From Saprospiraceae bacterium (lineage in GTDB: Bacteria > Bacteroidota > Bacteroidia > Chitinophagales > Saprospiraceae): DNA of 64,000 nt. Numbering within the stretch: position 1 is the first letter of the stretch; each line of letters starts with the position of its first letter. Position numbers and translations under genes: made by a program. The notes below the pieces were generated by a model. The model did no database searches. It was not told the DNA's origin and saw nothing but the letters and a program-made list of their open reading frames with translations. The stretch covers positions 992,001-1,056,000 of the forward strand of contig JADKFX010000001.1 in NCBI GenBank assembly GCA_016717265.1, given 5' to 3'. Below are positions 27,807 through 36,273 of this stretch, piece by piece.

Positions 27807-27864
27807 TCCTTATTTTTTTAAATACGTTTTGCTACCCGTATATTTACAGGACGAATAATGCGAA

Positions 27865-28965
27865 ATGGCTCATTTTAATACAGTACTTATTTGTCCTCAG
27901 CATTGGGGACTTGGCCACGTGACTCGAACGATTCCGATCATACGATATTTTATAAGTAAAAATTGTAAAATAATTTTGGCTAGTTCAGGAGCTGGATTGG
28001 AGCTTTTAAAAAAGGAGTTTCCAGATTTACCATTATATGAGATACCTGATTATGGAATAAATTATCCATTTAAATCCATGTATTTAAATATTGCATATCA
28101 ATTTTTTAAAATGAATTATGCAATGATTCAAGAACATTTTGTTTTAAAAAGACTTTGTAAGGAACACCATGTTGATCTTTTGGTTTCTGACTCAAGATTG
28201 GGTGCTGCCCAGAGAAAAATACCTTCTGTAATCATTGCGCACCATTTGCATTTTCGATTAATGTTTAAGTTTGTCGAGTGGATTTGTGATACGTGGATGA
28301 AATTATTTTACATCCAGTTTGATCAATTATGGGTTCCAGATGTTCAAGGATCCCAAAATTTATCTGGTGATCTTGCGCATTTATACCGTTCAAGAAAGCA
28401 CTTTTTTATTGGAATATTGAGCCGATTTCAAAAATTAAATATTCCAATAAAATATGATTATTGTTTTATGCTTTCAGGCCCTGAACCTCAACGCACATAT
28501 TTAGAAGAAATTATTTTAAAGCAAGTTGAAAACCTTAAGCCTTCAAAGTGTATATTAATCCGGGGGACCAGTAAAGGTATAAACATTGATGCCTATGCTT
28601 TAAATTATCAATCCTTTTTAGAGATTAAAAATTTGGTGACTGGTCATGAACTAAATGCAATCATGTGTGCTTCTGAGTTTATTATTTGCCGGTCAGGTTA
28701 TTCTACGTTGTTGGATCTTGCGATTATACAAAAACCGGCCTTACTAATACCAACACCAGGACAACCAGAGCAAGAATATTTAGCAGACCAACTCATGGAA
28801 AGTGGACTTTTCTATACGGTAAATCAAGATGCATTTCAATTAGAGACCGATCTCCATAAAGCGATACAATTTAAAGGTTATGTGCCAATTAGTGGAACCT
28901 TAAATCTAGAAGAGAGACTGGATGAATTGTTATTAAAACTAAAACAAAAATTTCCGGATAGGTAG
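27865..28965 (+). CDS. MurG-like GT-B glycosyltransferase family protein
   Basis: 366 residues. The N-terminal LICPQHWGLGHVTRTIPII and SSGAGLELLKKEFPDLPLYEIP, and the C-terminal MCASEFIICRSGYSTLLDLAIIQKPALLIPTPGQPEQEYLA, are the acceptor- and donor-domain motifs of MurG/glycosyltransferase-28-like proteins in Bacteroidota. It is not MurG itself, since the usual N-terminal GGTGGH-type motif is replaced. Substrate unknown. It is bounded by a bidirectional terminator. Confidence 0.78.
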   Translation: MAHFNTVLICPQHWGLGHVTRTIPIIRYFISKNCKIILASSGAGLELLKKEFPDLPLYEIPDYGINYPFKSMYLNIAYQFFKMNYAMIQEHFVLKRLCKEHHVDLLVSDSRLGAAQRKIPSVIIAHHLHFRLMFKFVEWICDTWMKLFYIQFDQLWVPDVQGSQNLSGDLAHLYRSRKHFFIGILSRFQKLNIPIKYDYCFMLSGPEPQRTYLEEIILKQVENLKPSKCILIRGTSKGINIDAYALNYQSFLEIKNLVTGHELNAIMCASEFIICRSGYSTLLDLAIIQKPALLIPTPGQPEQEYLADQLMESGLFYTVNQDAFQLETDLHKAIQFKGYVPISGTLNLEERLDELLLKLKQKFPDR

Positions 28966-29106
28966 TTTATTCTAATAAAATTATAGAATTAATAATTTCA
29001 TATATAATTTTTATTTATAGGATTCTAAGAATTTATAAAAATCTTGAATAGATATTATTTTAATGGGTATATCCATTTTTTGAAAAGGAAGCAAGATTTA
29101 AAAAAA

Positions 29107-29134
29107 AATCCGGGAAAATCTCCTTTCCCGGATT
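29107..29134. terminator. Bidirectional terminator between convergent genes
   Basis: A perfect 11-bp stem (AATCCGGGAAA / TTTCCCGGATT) with a 6-nt loop. The A-run on its left supplies a U-tract for minus-strand transcription of the PDZ gene; the T-rich right side serves the plus-strand glycosyltransferase gene less strongly. Confidence 0.85.
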
Positions 29135-29189
29135 GCGTTTAATTTTTGGTTATTAAACTATGCTACTGAAACAAAGATAGAAGAAAGTT

Positions 29190-30341
29190 TTATTCCACAA
29201 TGATCTTTTGTGAAATTATTTTTTCACCTTGAATGATTTTAAGGATCAAAGTGCCCTTGGCTTCATTCCGGATATTAATTTCTTTATTATATATACCATC
29301 AAAATTATCAAGCTTTTCTATATAAATTTCTTTGCCATTCAGGTCCAATACCTGTATTGTTGTAGGTTCTTTTAATCCTATAAAATTTATTTTCATTTGG
29401 CCATTGCTAGGATTTGGACTACTCGCAAGATATTCAACATTTAAAGATTGAGTTTTAGTAGCGTGAACTTCCAGATTTTTATTATGATGATCTCCAGATC
29501 CTTCCAATTCTGAATCCTTAGTTTCACTTTCTGAGTTCATACTTTTGGAGTTTTCAGTTTCATGTTTTCTAATAATAATCCTTTTATTAATTTTTGAATC
29601 TCCAGAATGATTTCCAATTTCTTTGATAATTTGTTCACCATCTTTATTTTTTATGATAATACATTTATTCCCATTGGACCCAGCTTTGCAACAATTCATT
29701 TTTTCATTTACGCCAGGATGGCACGCTTTAATATTAATTGCATCTGCGGTTCTTTCCTGAAGCGTAGCTTTCACGGTTTTTATTTTAGTACCTCTTAAAT
29801 AACTTAATCTAACTTTATCACCTGGCTTATTATCAGATAATGCTTCTAATATTTCATCCACAGTATTTGTTTCTTTGCCATCGATAGAAAGTAAAATGTC
29901 GCCTTCTTCTAAGCCTGCTTTTTGGGCTGCGGAACCTTCAAATATTTCAAGAATTTGAGCACCATTATTTCCATTTACATTTTCTAATTGAACACCCAAA
30001 ACTGCTTTATTTAAGGGTGAATGAGAATTGGCTAACTCGGAATTAATCCTTTCCAACTCTTTAGCTTCAGGATGAACCGATGATCGTTCGGCACCTTCAA
30101 TAAGCAGTATTTCTGAATTTTTTCCATCTTTAAGAATAACTTCTAAATCTTTTTCCAAAATATTATTTTCATCTAAATCCGAAATTTCAAGGGTGTCAAT
30201 TATTTCTTTTTGAGTTTCTTTCCCATTAATATTTTCAATAATTATTTTTTTGATTATAATTTTTGATTTCGTTTCAGCTTGAGCCAAGAGGCCATTGCAA
30301 ACTGCGCAAAGTAATAAACTTAAAAAGGATAATTTTTTCAT
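29190..30341 (-). CDS. Secreted PDZ-domain protein with T9SS sorting tail
   Basis: 383 residues. Signal peptide (MKKLSFLSLLLCAVCNGLLAQA), an acidic region, one PDZ domain (LGVQLENVNG ... IFEGSAAQKAGLEEGDILLSIDG) at about 112-195, a cysteine-containing stretch (CHPGVNEKMNCC), and a type A T9SS domain (SSPNPSNGQMKINF to the end). No protease domain is attached, so it is likely a binding or adaptor protein outside the outer membrane. It lies 26 nt after the BlaR1-like gene in the same direction, suggesting joint control. Confidence 0.85.
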   Translation of the reverse strand: MKKLSFLSLLLCAVCNGLLAQAETKSKIIIKKIIIENINGKETQKEIIDTLEISDLDENNILEKDLEVILKDGKNSEILLIEGAERSSVHPEAKELERINSELANSHSPLNKAVLGVQLENVNGNNGAQILEIFEGSAAQKAGLEEGDILLSIDGKETNTVDEILEALSDNKPGDKVRLSYLRGTKIKTVKATLQERTADAINIKACHPGVNEKMNCCKAGSNGNKCIIIKNKDGEQIIKEIGNHSGDSKINKRIIIRKHETENSKSMNSESETKDSELEGSGDHHNKNLEVHATKTQSLNVEYLASSPNPSNGQMKINFIGLKEPTTIQVLDLNGKEIYIEKLDNFDGIYNKEINIRNEAKGTLILKIIQGEKIISQKIIVE

Positions 30342-30367
30342 CGTTATTTTTTTAATTATAAAATTAT

Positions 30368-31819
30368 TTAATCTGTTTGTTGTAAATCATGTTGAATCAT
30401 GCCTTGATCATTATCTTCATATTCAAATTCCTGAATCTCCTTTTCTGTTATGTTTCTAATAATTATAAAGGTTTTAGATTCATTAGGGGCATAACATTTT
30501 AATTGAGTAGGCAAGATTAATGAACCACCATCTAAGGAATACATAGTATCTGTATGGGAGGTGTTATTTAAGCTTGCAAAAACCTTATGCGAGAGATTCA
30601 GTTCTTTCGTTAGGTTTATTTCAATGCGTTTGAAAATATTCTCATTTTCATCTTCAATTGGTGTGTATACTAAATCTTGATTTGAAAATATTTTTTCAGC
30701 AGGGATCTTAGGAATGGACTTTTTGTATTTTTTTGGTTTTAACGGAGTTTGTATTTTCTGAAATTTCTTTTCATCTGGGATCTTATTAATTGAAATTGTA
30801 TTTATTTCATTTTCAGTATTAATCGATAAATGAGAATCATTCATTGTAGCTGGAATTATTTGAGTATTCATAAATCCTTTTGTGCTAAAAAGCAAACACA
30901 CTAGTATGGAAGCGGTAGCAAGACTAGAAAGAAAATCATTTTTAGGAGTCTTAATTTTTAATACGGTTTCAATTCGCTTTTTGAGCTGATTTTTTTGTCT
31001 GAAAAATGGTAATGAAAAGGCAGGTATAAATCCGGAACTTTCTTCTATTTTAAGGATTAATTTAGCATATTGAATAGGTGTTTTTAAATAATTGCAGACA
31101 GAAGCATCTGCTACCAATTCCCGTTCTAATTTAAGATGGCTTAAGAGGATATGAACAGCAGGATTGAAAAAATATATAATTTCAATTAGATTCATTAGCA
31201 AATTCGTCCAGTGGTCTTTATTATAGACGTGCGATAATTCATGTGCCAAAATACATTCAGCCTCTTGTTCCGAAAGTTGATTAATCCAGGAGGTAGGAAT
31301 AATTATTACTGGCTTCAGGACCCCCGTAAGAAATGCACTTCCAATTTTTTCGCTTTCCAAAAGAACTATTGACTTCTTTATGGAATAATAATTTTTTAAA
31401 TTTTGAAATAATTTATTCCAAATCTGATCTTGTAAAGGGGATGATTTATTTATTAATCTTTTGATATAAAAGTGGCTGAAGACAAATCTTGTCAAAAAAA
31501 CAAGTGCGCCAATGAGCCAAATTTGATTTACCCATTTAAGAACTTCGGGAGTATTCAACCAATTACTTATAAGTTCGGATGGATAGAAAGAAAATGTTTT
31601 TTGATTTAAAAGATAAAAAAATGTAAATAAGTTAAGAAACAGAAACACGATAAGTGCAATGAATGAAAGTACATATTGTAGTCTTGTATCTTTTTTACAA
31701 ATTAACCGAAGCATCCACAGGACCAACACAATGATTGCACCTTGCCAAAGCGAATGAATTAATGTGGCTGCAAAAAGCTCTTGCCAGGCAAAAGCATTCG
31801 TTACTTCCATGTTTTTCAT
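30368..31819 (-). CDS. BlaR1/MecR1-type M56 membrane metallopeptidase
   Basis: 483 residues. Hydrophobic helices lie around 15-35, 45-70 and 95-115, and another at about 295-310. Zinc-peptidase motif HELSH lies near 193-197 with the downstream glutamate in LERELVADAS. The C-terminal ~170 residues are periplasmic but carry no penicillin-binding domain, unlike true BlaR1. Family members sense an envelope signal and trigger cleavage of a BlaI-type repressor; the signal here is unknown. The start overlaps the repressor stop as ATGA. Confidence 0.88.
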   Translation of the reverse strand: MKNMEVTNAFAWQELFAATLIHSLWQGAIIVLVLWMLRLICKKDTRLQYVLSFIALIVFLFLNLFTFFYLLNQKTFSFYPSELISNWLNTPEVLKWVNQIWLIGALVFLTRFVFSHFYIKRLINKSSPLQDQIWNKLFQNLKNYYSIKKSIVLLESEKIGSAFLTGVLKPVIIIPTSWINQLSEQEAECILAHELSHVYNKDHWTNLLMNLIEIIYFFNPAVHILLSHLKLERELVADASVCNYLKTPIQYAKLILKIEESSGFIPAFSLPFFRQKNQLKKRIETVLKIKTPKNDFLSSLATASILVCLLFSTKGFMNTQIIPATMNDSHLSINTENEINTISINKIPDEKKFQKIQTPLKPKKYKKSIPKIPAEKIFSNQDLVYTPIEDENENIFKRIEINLTKELNLSHKVFASLNNTSHTDTMYSLDGGSLILPTQLKCYAPNESKTFIIIRNITEKEIQEFEYEDNDQGMIQHDLQQTD

Positions 31820-32205
31820 GCAGATTGTTTATTTTCCAAATCTTTTAATAGTTTTTTGAGATCAGAAATTTCCTCAGTAGAAGCTTTATAATTACCCAAG
31901 GTTTGCATTACCATTTCCATCGGGGAGCCTTCAAAAACCTGATCAATCATATCTTTTAGAAAATTTTTCTTCACCATAAGTTCTTTAATAGCAGCTTTAT
32001 ATATATGGAGTTTTCCTTCAGCTTCACGCACACAGAGCCCTTTATCCATCATAATTTGTAACATTTTTAAAGAAGTTGTATAGCCTACTTCTTTTTTCTC
32101 ATTCATGAGTCCATTTACTTTTTTTACGGTACAAGGACCGTATTTCCAAAGTATTTGAAGTATTTCCAACTCGCCGTCTGTGGGTTTATTAATTATTTTA
32201 GTCAT
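31816..32205 (-). CDS. BlaI/MecI-family transcriptional repressor
   Basis: 129 residues from the ATG at 32205 (MTKIINKPTDGELEILQILW), the classic winged-helix start of the family, with GPCTVKKVNGLM and GYTTSLKMLQIMMDKGL. A longer TTG-initiated frame to 32250 would run through the putative operator and is rejected. It is expected to dimerise on TACA-N5-TGTA type sites and to be inactivated by proteolysis dependent on the M56 partner. It is the first gene of the three-gene unit. Confidence 0.9.
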   Translation of the reverse strand: MTKIINKPTDGELEILQILWKYGPCTVKKVNGLMNEKKEVGYTTSLKMLQIMMDKGLCVREAEGKLHIYKAAIKELMVKKNFLKDMIDQVFEGSPMEMVMQTLGNYKASTEEISDLKKLLKDLENKQSA

Positions 32206-32229
32206 CTGGTCGTATTTAGCAATTGGTGT

Positions 32230-32274
32230 TACAAAGTTTGTATAATTCAAGGTAAATCTACGAACCTTTTCGTA
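32230..32274. promoter_or_regulatory. Two inverted repeats resembling BlaI operators
   Basis: TACAAAGTTTGTA at 32230-32242 is a perfect dyad that fits the TACA-N5-TGTA operator core of BlaI/MecI. A second dyad, TACGAA-N4-TTCGTA, lies at 32259-32274, with centres about 30 bp apart (three helical turns). Both are 25-70 nt upstream of the repressor ATG, over the expected promoter (a near -7 box AAACTTTG overlaps the first). Autoregulation is the natural inference. Confidence 0.6.
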
Positions 32275-32976
32275 TTTTTAATATTTATTTAACTTTTTTT
32301 AAAAAAAAGAAAGAATTTTTGAAAGTCGAGCGAGGAAATAAAATTTTGAGAAAGTTTAATTATTAGATTATTATTTCTAATTTTTACTCTTATTATTTAA
32401 AATTCAATATTATATTTTATAGAAGCTTTCAAATAACAGAATTATTGGAACTCGATAAAAACAATTAAATCTTGTTGAATTTTTAGTATGCATGTTGTTT
32501 TTCATGCAATATACCTAGCTTTTTACCTGCGTTTTAACGTTTTGGGTACATTTAGATTTAGGAAATCTGGTCTTTTGATAATTTGCAAAGTAGTAGAATT
32601 AAGACATTAAATTTTTTTAAATATTCAGGTATTTTGGAGATTCTATTGCTTTTTATAGGAGTTTATAATGAATTTTAAATAAGGTTATTAAGTGTATTTC
32701 ATAATTAAAAAATGGATCATTCGGAGGAATTCTATTTTATATTATTTAGAATATTAATAGCATTATCCTAAGCTGAATGTGTTTAATATCTATTTACTTT
32801 TTAGTGTACAGTGGTCCTTTTGAACCACCTAAAAAATGGCGCTTTGGAGGTATTGTATAGCATCTATACCCGTCGCATCTTTGTTATGTCAAAGGGAATT
32901 ATTGAAATAGATTCATAAAAGGTAACAAATTGAAAGAAACACCCTAAAATAATTTTTACCTACCTCTGGTCAATTT
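32275..32976. other. AT-rich ~700-bp intergenic stretch
   Basis: It lies upstream of the divergently read BlaI operon and downstream of the DUF3667-like gene. No ORF of useful length, tRNA or repeat was recognised. A weak hairpin (GTGGT ... ACCAC) at about 32811-32828 is the only structure noticed. Confidence 0.4.
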
Positions 32977-33023
32977 AAAAACCGGACCCATTCAGATCCG
33001 TAAATCTGTTGCGTTCGGTTTTT
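32977..33023 (-). terminator. Composite hairpin terminator for the minus-strand gene ending at 33053
   Basis: An outer stem AAAAACCG/CGGTTTTT encloses an inner hairpin CAGAT-N6-ATCTG (32993-33008). Read on the minus strand, it follows the stop codon by 29 nt and ends in a T-run. The two-tier shape is unusual for a simple terminator. Confidence 0.65.
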
Positions 33024-33052
33024 TTCTTATTATTTAATAATATTAAAAATTA

Positions 33053-33841
33053 TTATCTGAGTTCATCAATGAGCTCATCAGAAGGGTGTTGCCATTGGAT
33101 TCCGATATTTATTAAATATAATATAAGGAGCATACCAAAATAAATGAAAGCCATAATAAAAACAGATTTCCAGATGGTATTTACAATGGATTGTTTGAAA
33201 AAGTATTTGCTAATCATTAAGATTGCTACAATTTCTACAGCTTCAATAATATAAGGTCTAAAGAGCACAAAAGGGTGATAAAAATAGCTTATGACATTGA
33301 TTCCTATTTGAATTAACATTAATTGTCCAAAAAAATAGGTTATAGAGGTAGCTCTTTCGGCAATATTATAGTTGGATTTTGGAAAAACTATAAAACTGCT
33401 AATCACAAAAAGAGGTATTAGAAGGGCCGCGAGAAATTGTGAATAAGAATTTAAAAAGGAATCAAAAATAAGATCACTTTTTAATAGTGTATATTCCATA
33501 GCGGAAATACCATTTTGTTCTTCCTCGATTTTATCAATTTGAAGTAAATTAAACAGCAAAAGGTTTAAACCGGTATTTAGTAGCCAATACTTTGTCGGGA
33601 CATAATAATTTGCGCGATAACCTTCTACATAATCTTGAACGACCCCTATAGGTCTAGTGAAGAGGTTTTTTACGGTAGTTGTATAACTGGATTCAAAGTT
33701 AAAAAAAAAATCAATAATATTTCCGGTATAAAACCCGGATGAAAGTCGCTGTTTGGCAAAGGTAAATCCGCAGTTACTGCAGAATTTGCCGGAATCCTCG
33801 AAACCGCATTGTGGACATTTAAGAAGTGGAGACTCAGGCAT
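33053..33841 (-). CDS. Zinc-ribbon membrane protein (DUF3667-like)
   Basis: 262 residues. An N-terminal zinc ribbon (CPQCGFEDSGKFCSNCGF, residues about 9-26) precedes a short linker with DFFFNFESSYTTTVKNLFTRPIG, then four to five membrane segments. This arrangement matches DUF3667-type proteins widespread in Bacteroidota; their function is unknown. It is monocistronic, with a composite terminator behind it. Confidence 0.72.
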   Translation of the reverse strand: MPESPLLKCPQCGFEDSGKFCSNCGFTFAKQRLSSGFYTGNIIDFFFNFESSYTTTVKNLFTRPIGVVQDYVEGYRANYYVPTKYWLLNTGLNLLLFNLLQIDKIEEEQNGISAMEYTLLKSDLIFDSFLNSYSQFLAALLIPLFVISSFIVFPKSNYNIAERATSITYFFGQLMLIQIGINVISYFYHPFVLFRPYIIEAVEIVAILMISKYFFKQSIVNTIWKSVFIMAFIYFGMLLILYLINIGIQWQHPSDELIDELR

Positions 33842-34074
33842 AAGCGAAAATCAAATGACGGCTAAAGTTCTTATAATTTTTAGAATCTTCTCATTATTTT
33901 TCAAGATAAGAGTATCTTATTTGAAAATTTTGATTTGAATTAGCTTGAAAGTGGCTTAGGAATTTGGCATAATTTATGCAATTAAAGTATGTTTTTGTGA
34001 ATATTGTATTGATTCTGGAATATTAAATTCAAAATTTAATGTAGTTTCGCAGGTAGCAAACAAAATCCAATTTT

Positions 34075-34563
34075 ATGAAAAATCCCTTTTTTCTTTTTTT
34101 TATTTTCTTAATTTTAGGGGCCTGTGTTTCTAATAAAAAGCATAAATCACTGATGGCTGATTATAGGAAGCTACAAACTGAAATGGATGATTCGCAACGG
34201 GCAATTACAAAAAAAGAATTAGAAAACTACAATCTGGAGCGCAAACTTGTTGAATGTGGTTATAAAAGTAATTATGGAGATACCAAGATTGAAGATTTAA
34301 AAACGCAATTGGATGTAACTCAGAAAACAAATATCATGCTTAAGGAAATGATTGAGCAATCTTTAGGTAGTTTTAAAACGCATGTAGTGTATTTACAAAA
34401 GGCACTCGATGAAATTAATGAAAAAGACCAACAAATTAATGTACTTTCATCTGCGCTTCAGAAAAAGGATTCAGTAAATGTCATTTTAGTCAAGCGGGTA
34501 AAAAATTCTATTACAGATAAACGTTTTAAGAAGTCATTGGAAAAAATTGGGATAACGTTTTAA
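34075..34563 (+). CDS. Coiled-coil lipoprotein
   Basis: 162 residues. Lipoprotein signal MKNPFFLFFIFLILGAC with the lipobox cysteine at 17, followed almost entirely by heptad-rich helix (KSLMADYRKLQTEMDDSQRA, LDEINEKDQQINVLSSALQK). It resembles the coiled-coil front half of OmpA-type lipoproteins but lacks the OmpA domain. Likely anchored in the outer membrane facing the periplasm. Function unknown. Confidence 0.75.
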   Translation: MKNPFFLFFIFLILGACVSNKKHKSLMADYRKLQTEMDDSQRAITKKELENYNLERKLVECGYKSNYGDTKIEDLKTQLDVTQKTNIMLKEMIEQSLGSFKTHVVYLQKALDEINEKDQQINVLSSALQKKDSVNVILVKRVKNSITDKRFKKSLEKIGITF

Positions 34564-34669
34564 TAGCAACAAAAACTTAATTTTGTTTTATCTTATTACG
34601 ATGTTTTTAATTCCTCATTAAGCAAGATGTAAACATTGATTTTATTTTTTTGCACAGGGCACTTCAAGT

Positions 34670-35185
34670 TTAATCTAATCGCATCGTTTGTTTTCGTTCC
34701 TTGACCATTTCCGGGTAACTTTGTTTATTTACCATTGCATTATAGCAGGCTGCAATGCGTTCCTGCTTGGTAGCTAAAGTTTTAGCATGATCAATCCATT
34801 TTGAAAAGTAGCTTTGGTGAGCTGGAGTAAGGGATTGGAAAAAGGAATATACCCTAGGATTTTCTTCAAGACATCTTATTAATTCCGTATTCAATTGATA
34901 TTTGTTTGGATCCAATTCAATTTTAACGAATAGCGAATCACCTTGTTTTTTTTTAATTCCTTTTCTTATGTTGGCATTTAAAGCTAGAATAAAATCGCCT
35001 TCTCCCATTGGCAATAAATTCATACCGGAGATCGGAAAGCGATCTAAAAAACCTTTGACAGGATATGATTTTTTTACATTGGGATTGAGCTTTTGAGCTA
35101 ATTCAGCTGGGATTTGAATATAGGTCCAGCCTGTTTTTTCGCCTTGTTTTTGAAATTTCAGAATATTTGTTTTAAATGAAAGCAT
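34670..35185 (-). CDS. DUF1905 / YdeI (OmpD-associated) family protein
   Basis: About 171 residues from the ATG at 35185 (MLSFKTNILKFQKQGEKTGW); an in-frame upstream ATG at 35212 would overlap the previous gene by 17 nt. The N-terminal ~95 residues are DUF1905-like (TGWTYIQIPAELAQ, PVKGFLDRFPISGMNLLPMGEGDFILALN) and the tail (LTPAHQSYFSKWIDHAKTLATKQERI) is the OmdA/YdeI segment. Members are linked loosely to bacteriocin resistance; no mechanism is known. It probably shares a transcript with the zinc-ribbon gene 10 nt upstream. Confidence 0.8.
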   Translation of the reverse strand: MLSFKTNILKFQKQGEKTGWTYIQIPAELAQKLNPNVKKSYPVKGFLDRFPISGMNLLPMGEGDFILALNANIRKGIKKKQGDSLFVKIELDPNKYQLNTELIRCLEENPRVYSFFQSLTPAHQSYFSKWIDHAKTLATKQERIAACYNAMVNKQSYPEMVKERKQTMRLD

Positions 35186-35195
35186 ATTTGTAAAT

Positions 35196-35561
35196 TCATT
35201 TTTGTTTTTCACAATGAATGACGACTACCGAGTTTGGATCCAGGTTTATATATCCATAATCGTAGCAAATTTTATAATTCCAACCTTTTTGTGTTTTATA
35301 GTAATGAGTAAAATACCGGAAATCAAAACCGGATTCACTTAATTTAGTTTTGGAAATTTTCGTTCGTCCTTCTTTCGAAGTAAAAGCAGCAAGAATTCTT
35401 CGGTTTTTGCGGAGGATGTAATTAATGTTACGCATGGTACAATTTGAATCGCTGTTTCGTATATTATTGAAATAGCTTCTACATTGGTCATCGCAAAATT
35501 TTTTATCCTGTCGGCCATGCATAGGGTTACCACAATGCATGCACTGTCGTGCTGGTGTCAT
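35196..35561 (-). CDS. Small zinc-ribbon protein
   Basis: 121 residues. An N-terminal four-cysteine ribbon (CMHCGNPMHGRQDKKFCDDQC, the two Cys pairs spaced for one zinc) is followed by basic, aromatic-rich text (YFTHYYKTQKGWNYKICYDYGY). Similar ribbon proteins occur widely in Bacteroidota without assigned function; nucleic-acid binding is a guess from the basic character. It lies directly upstream of the DUF1905 gene. Confidence 0.65.
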   Translation of the reverse strand: MTPARQCMHCGNPMHGRQDKKFCDDQCRSYFNNIRNSDSNCTMRNINYILRKNRRILAAFTSKEGRTKISKTKLSESGFDFRYFTHYYKTQKGWNYKICYDYGYINLDPNSVVVIHCEKQK

Positions 35562-35747
35562 AAGTGTTTATTTAAAACAAATATAGCGGATTTCTAAAAA
35601 AAAAACGATTACAAACGGATATTTTCGGAAGTAAGCGGGTAAAATAATGGGTCATGGTGAGATTTCCCTCAAATTTGTTTCGCCAGATCATATTGAAATG
35701 GTAAATAACACATTTAATTTATTATTTAACTTTAAAATTTTAGTATT

Positions 35748-36107
35748 ATGAACAGCCTAAAAAACAGTGTTCGGCTCATTGGAAATCTGGGTGCAAATCC
35801 AGACATTAAATCATTTGAAAAGGGTAACAAAGTGGCTCGGTTTACTTTAGCTACGAATGATAGCTATACCGATAAGGACGGCAAAAAGGTTACCGAAACG
35901 CAATGGCACACGATGGTGGCCTGGGGAAAAACTGCAGATATTGTGGAAGAGTTCTTGACTAAAGGAAGTGAGGTTGCAATTGAAGGTAAATTAACCTCTA
36001 GATCGTATGAAGGAAAAGACGGAGAAAAGAAGTATATCACAGAGGTTGTTATCCATGAAGTCCTGTTACTTGGAAAGAAGGTTGCCCAGGAAGTTCAAAT
36101 GTCATAG
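35748..36107 (+). CDS. ssb: Single-stranded DNA-binding protein without acidic tail
   Basis: 119 residues forming one OB fold: NSVRLIGNLGANPDIKSF, VARFTLATNDSYTDKDGKK, TQWHTMVAWGKTADIVEEFL, GSEVAIEGKLTSRSYEGKDG. It binds single-stranded DNA. The normal flexible linker and C-terminal DDxPF-type tip that recruits repair partners are absent; the protein ends at QEVQMS just after the OB fold. It is therefore probably an accessory SSB rather than the main replication protein. It stands alone, followed by the repeat region. Confidence 0.9.
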   Translation: MNSLKNSVRLIGNLGANPDIKSFEKGNKVARFTLATNDSYTDKDGKKVTETQWHTMVAWGKTADIVEEFLTKGSEVAIEGKLTSRSYEGKDGEKKYITEVVIHEVLLLGKKVAQEVQMS

Positions 36108-36273
36108 ATGCATCTTTATTATTTTGGATATCCTTTTGTCAAATGAGTTAAGAAACTTATGTCGTTGGAAGCGTGAATAGTATTCAAGAAAAAGGAAGAA
36201 TTTAGTTATTTGCAATTTATCGACAGGTTTTTGGCAAATATATTGCACAGTTGACGATCTATCCTAAATCCAT

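Noticed and set aside
29607..29798. Plus-strand frame inside the PDZ protein gene
   Set aside because: It is antisense to a clear signal-peptide/PDZ/T9SS coding sequence and has no recognisable content.
30368..32205. Beta-lactam resistance locus
   Set aside because: A BlaI/M56 pair alone does not imply it: there is no beta-lactamase gene and the peptidase lacks a penicillin-binding domain.
32206..32250. N-terminal extension of the BlaI-type repressor from a TTG
   Set aside because: The extension would run through the putative operator and precedes the conserved family start at 32205.
36108..36273. CRISPR-like or coding repeat near the ssb gene
   Set aside because: The repeats downstream lack uniform repeat/spacer spacing, no cas genes are present, and stops occur in every frame.
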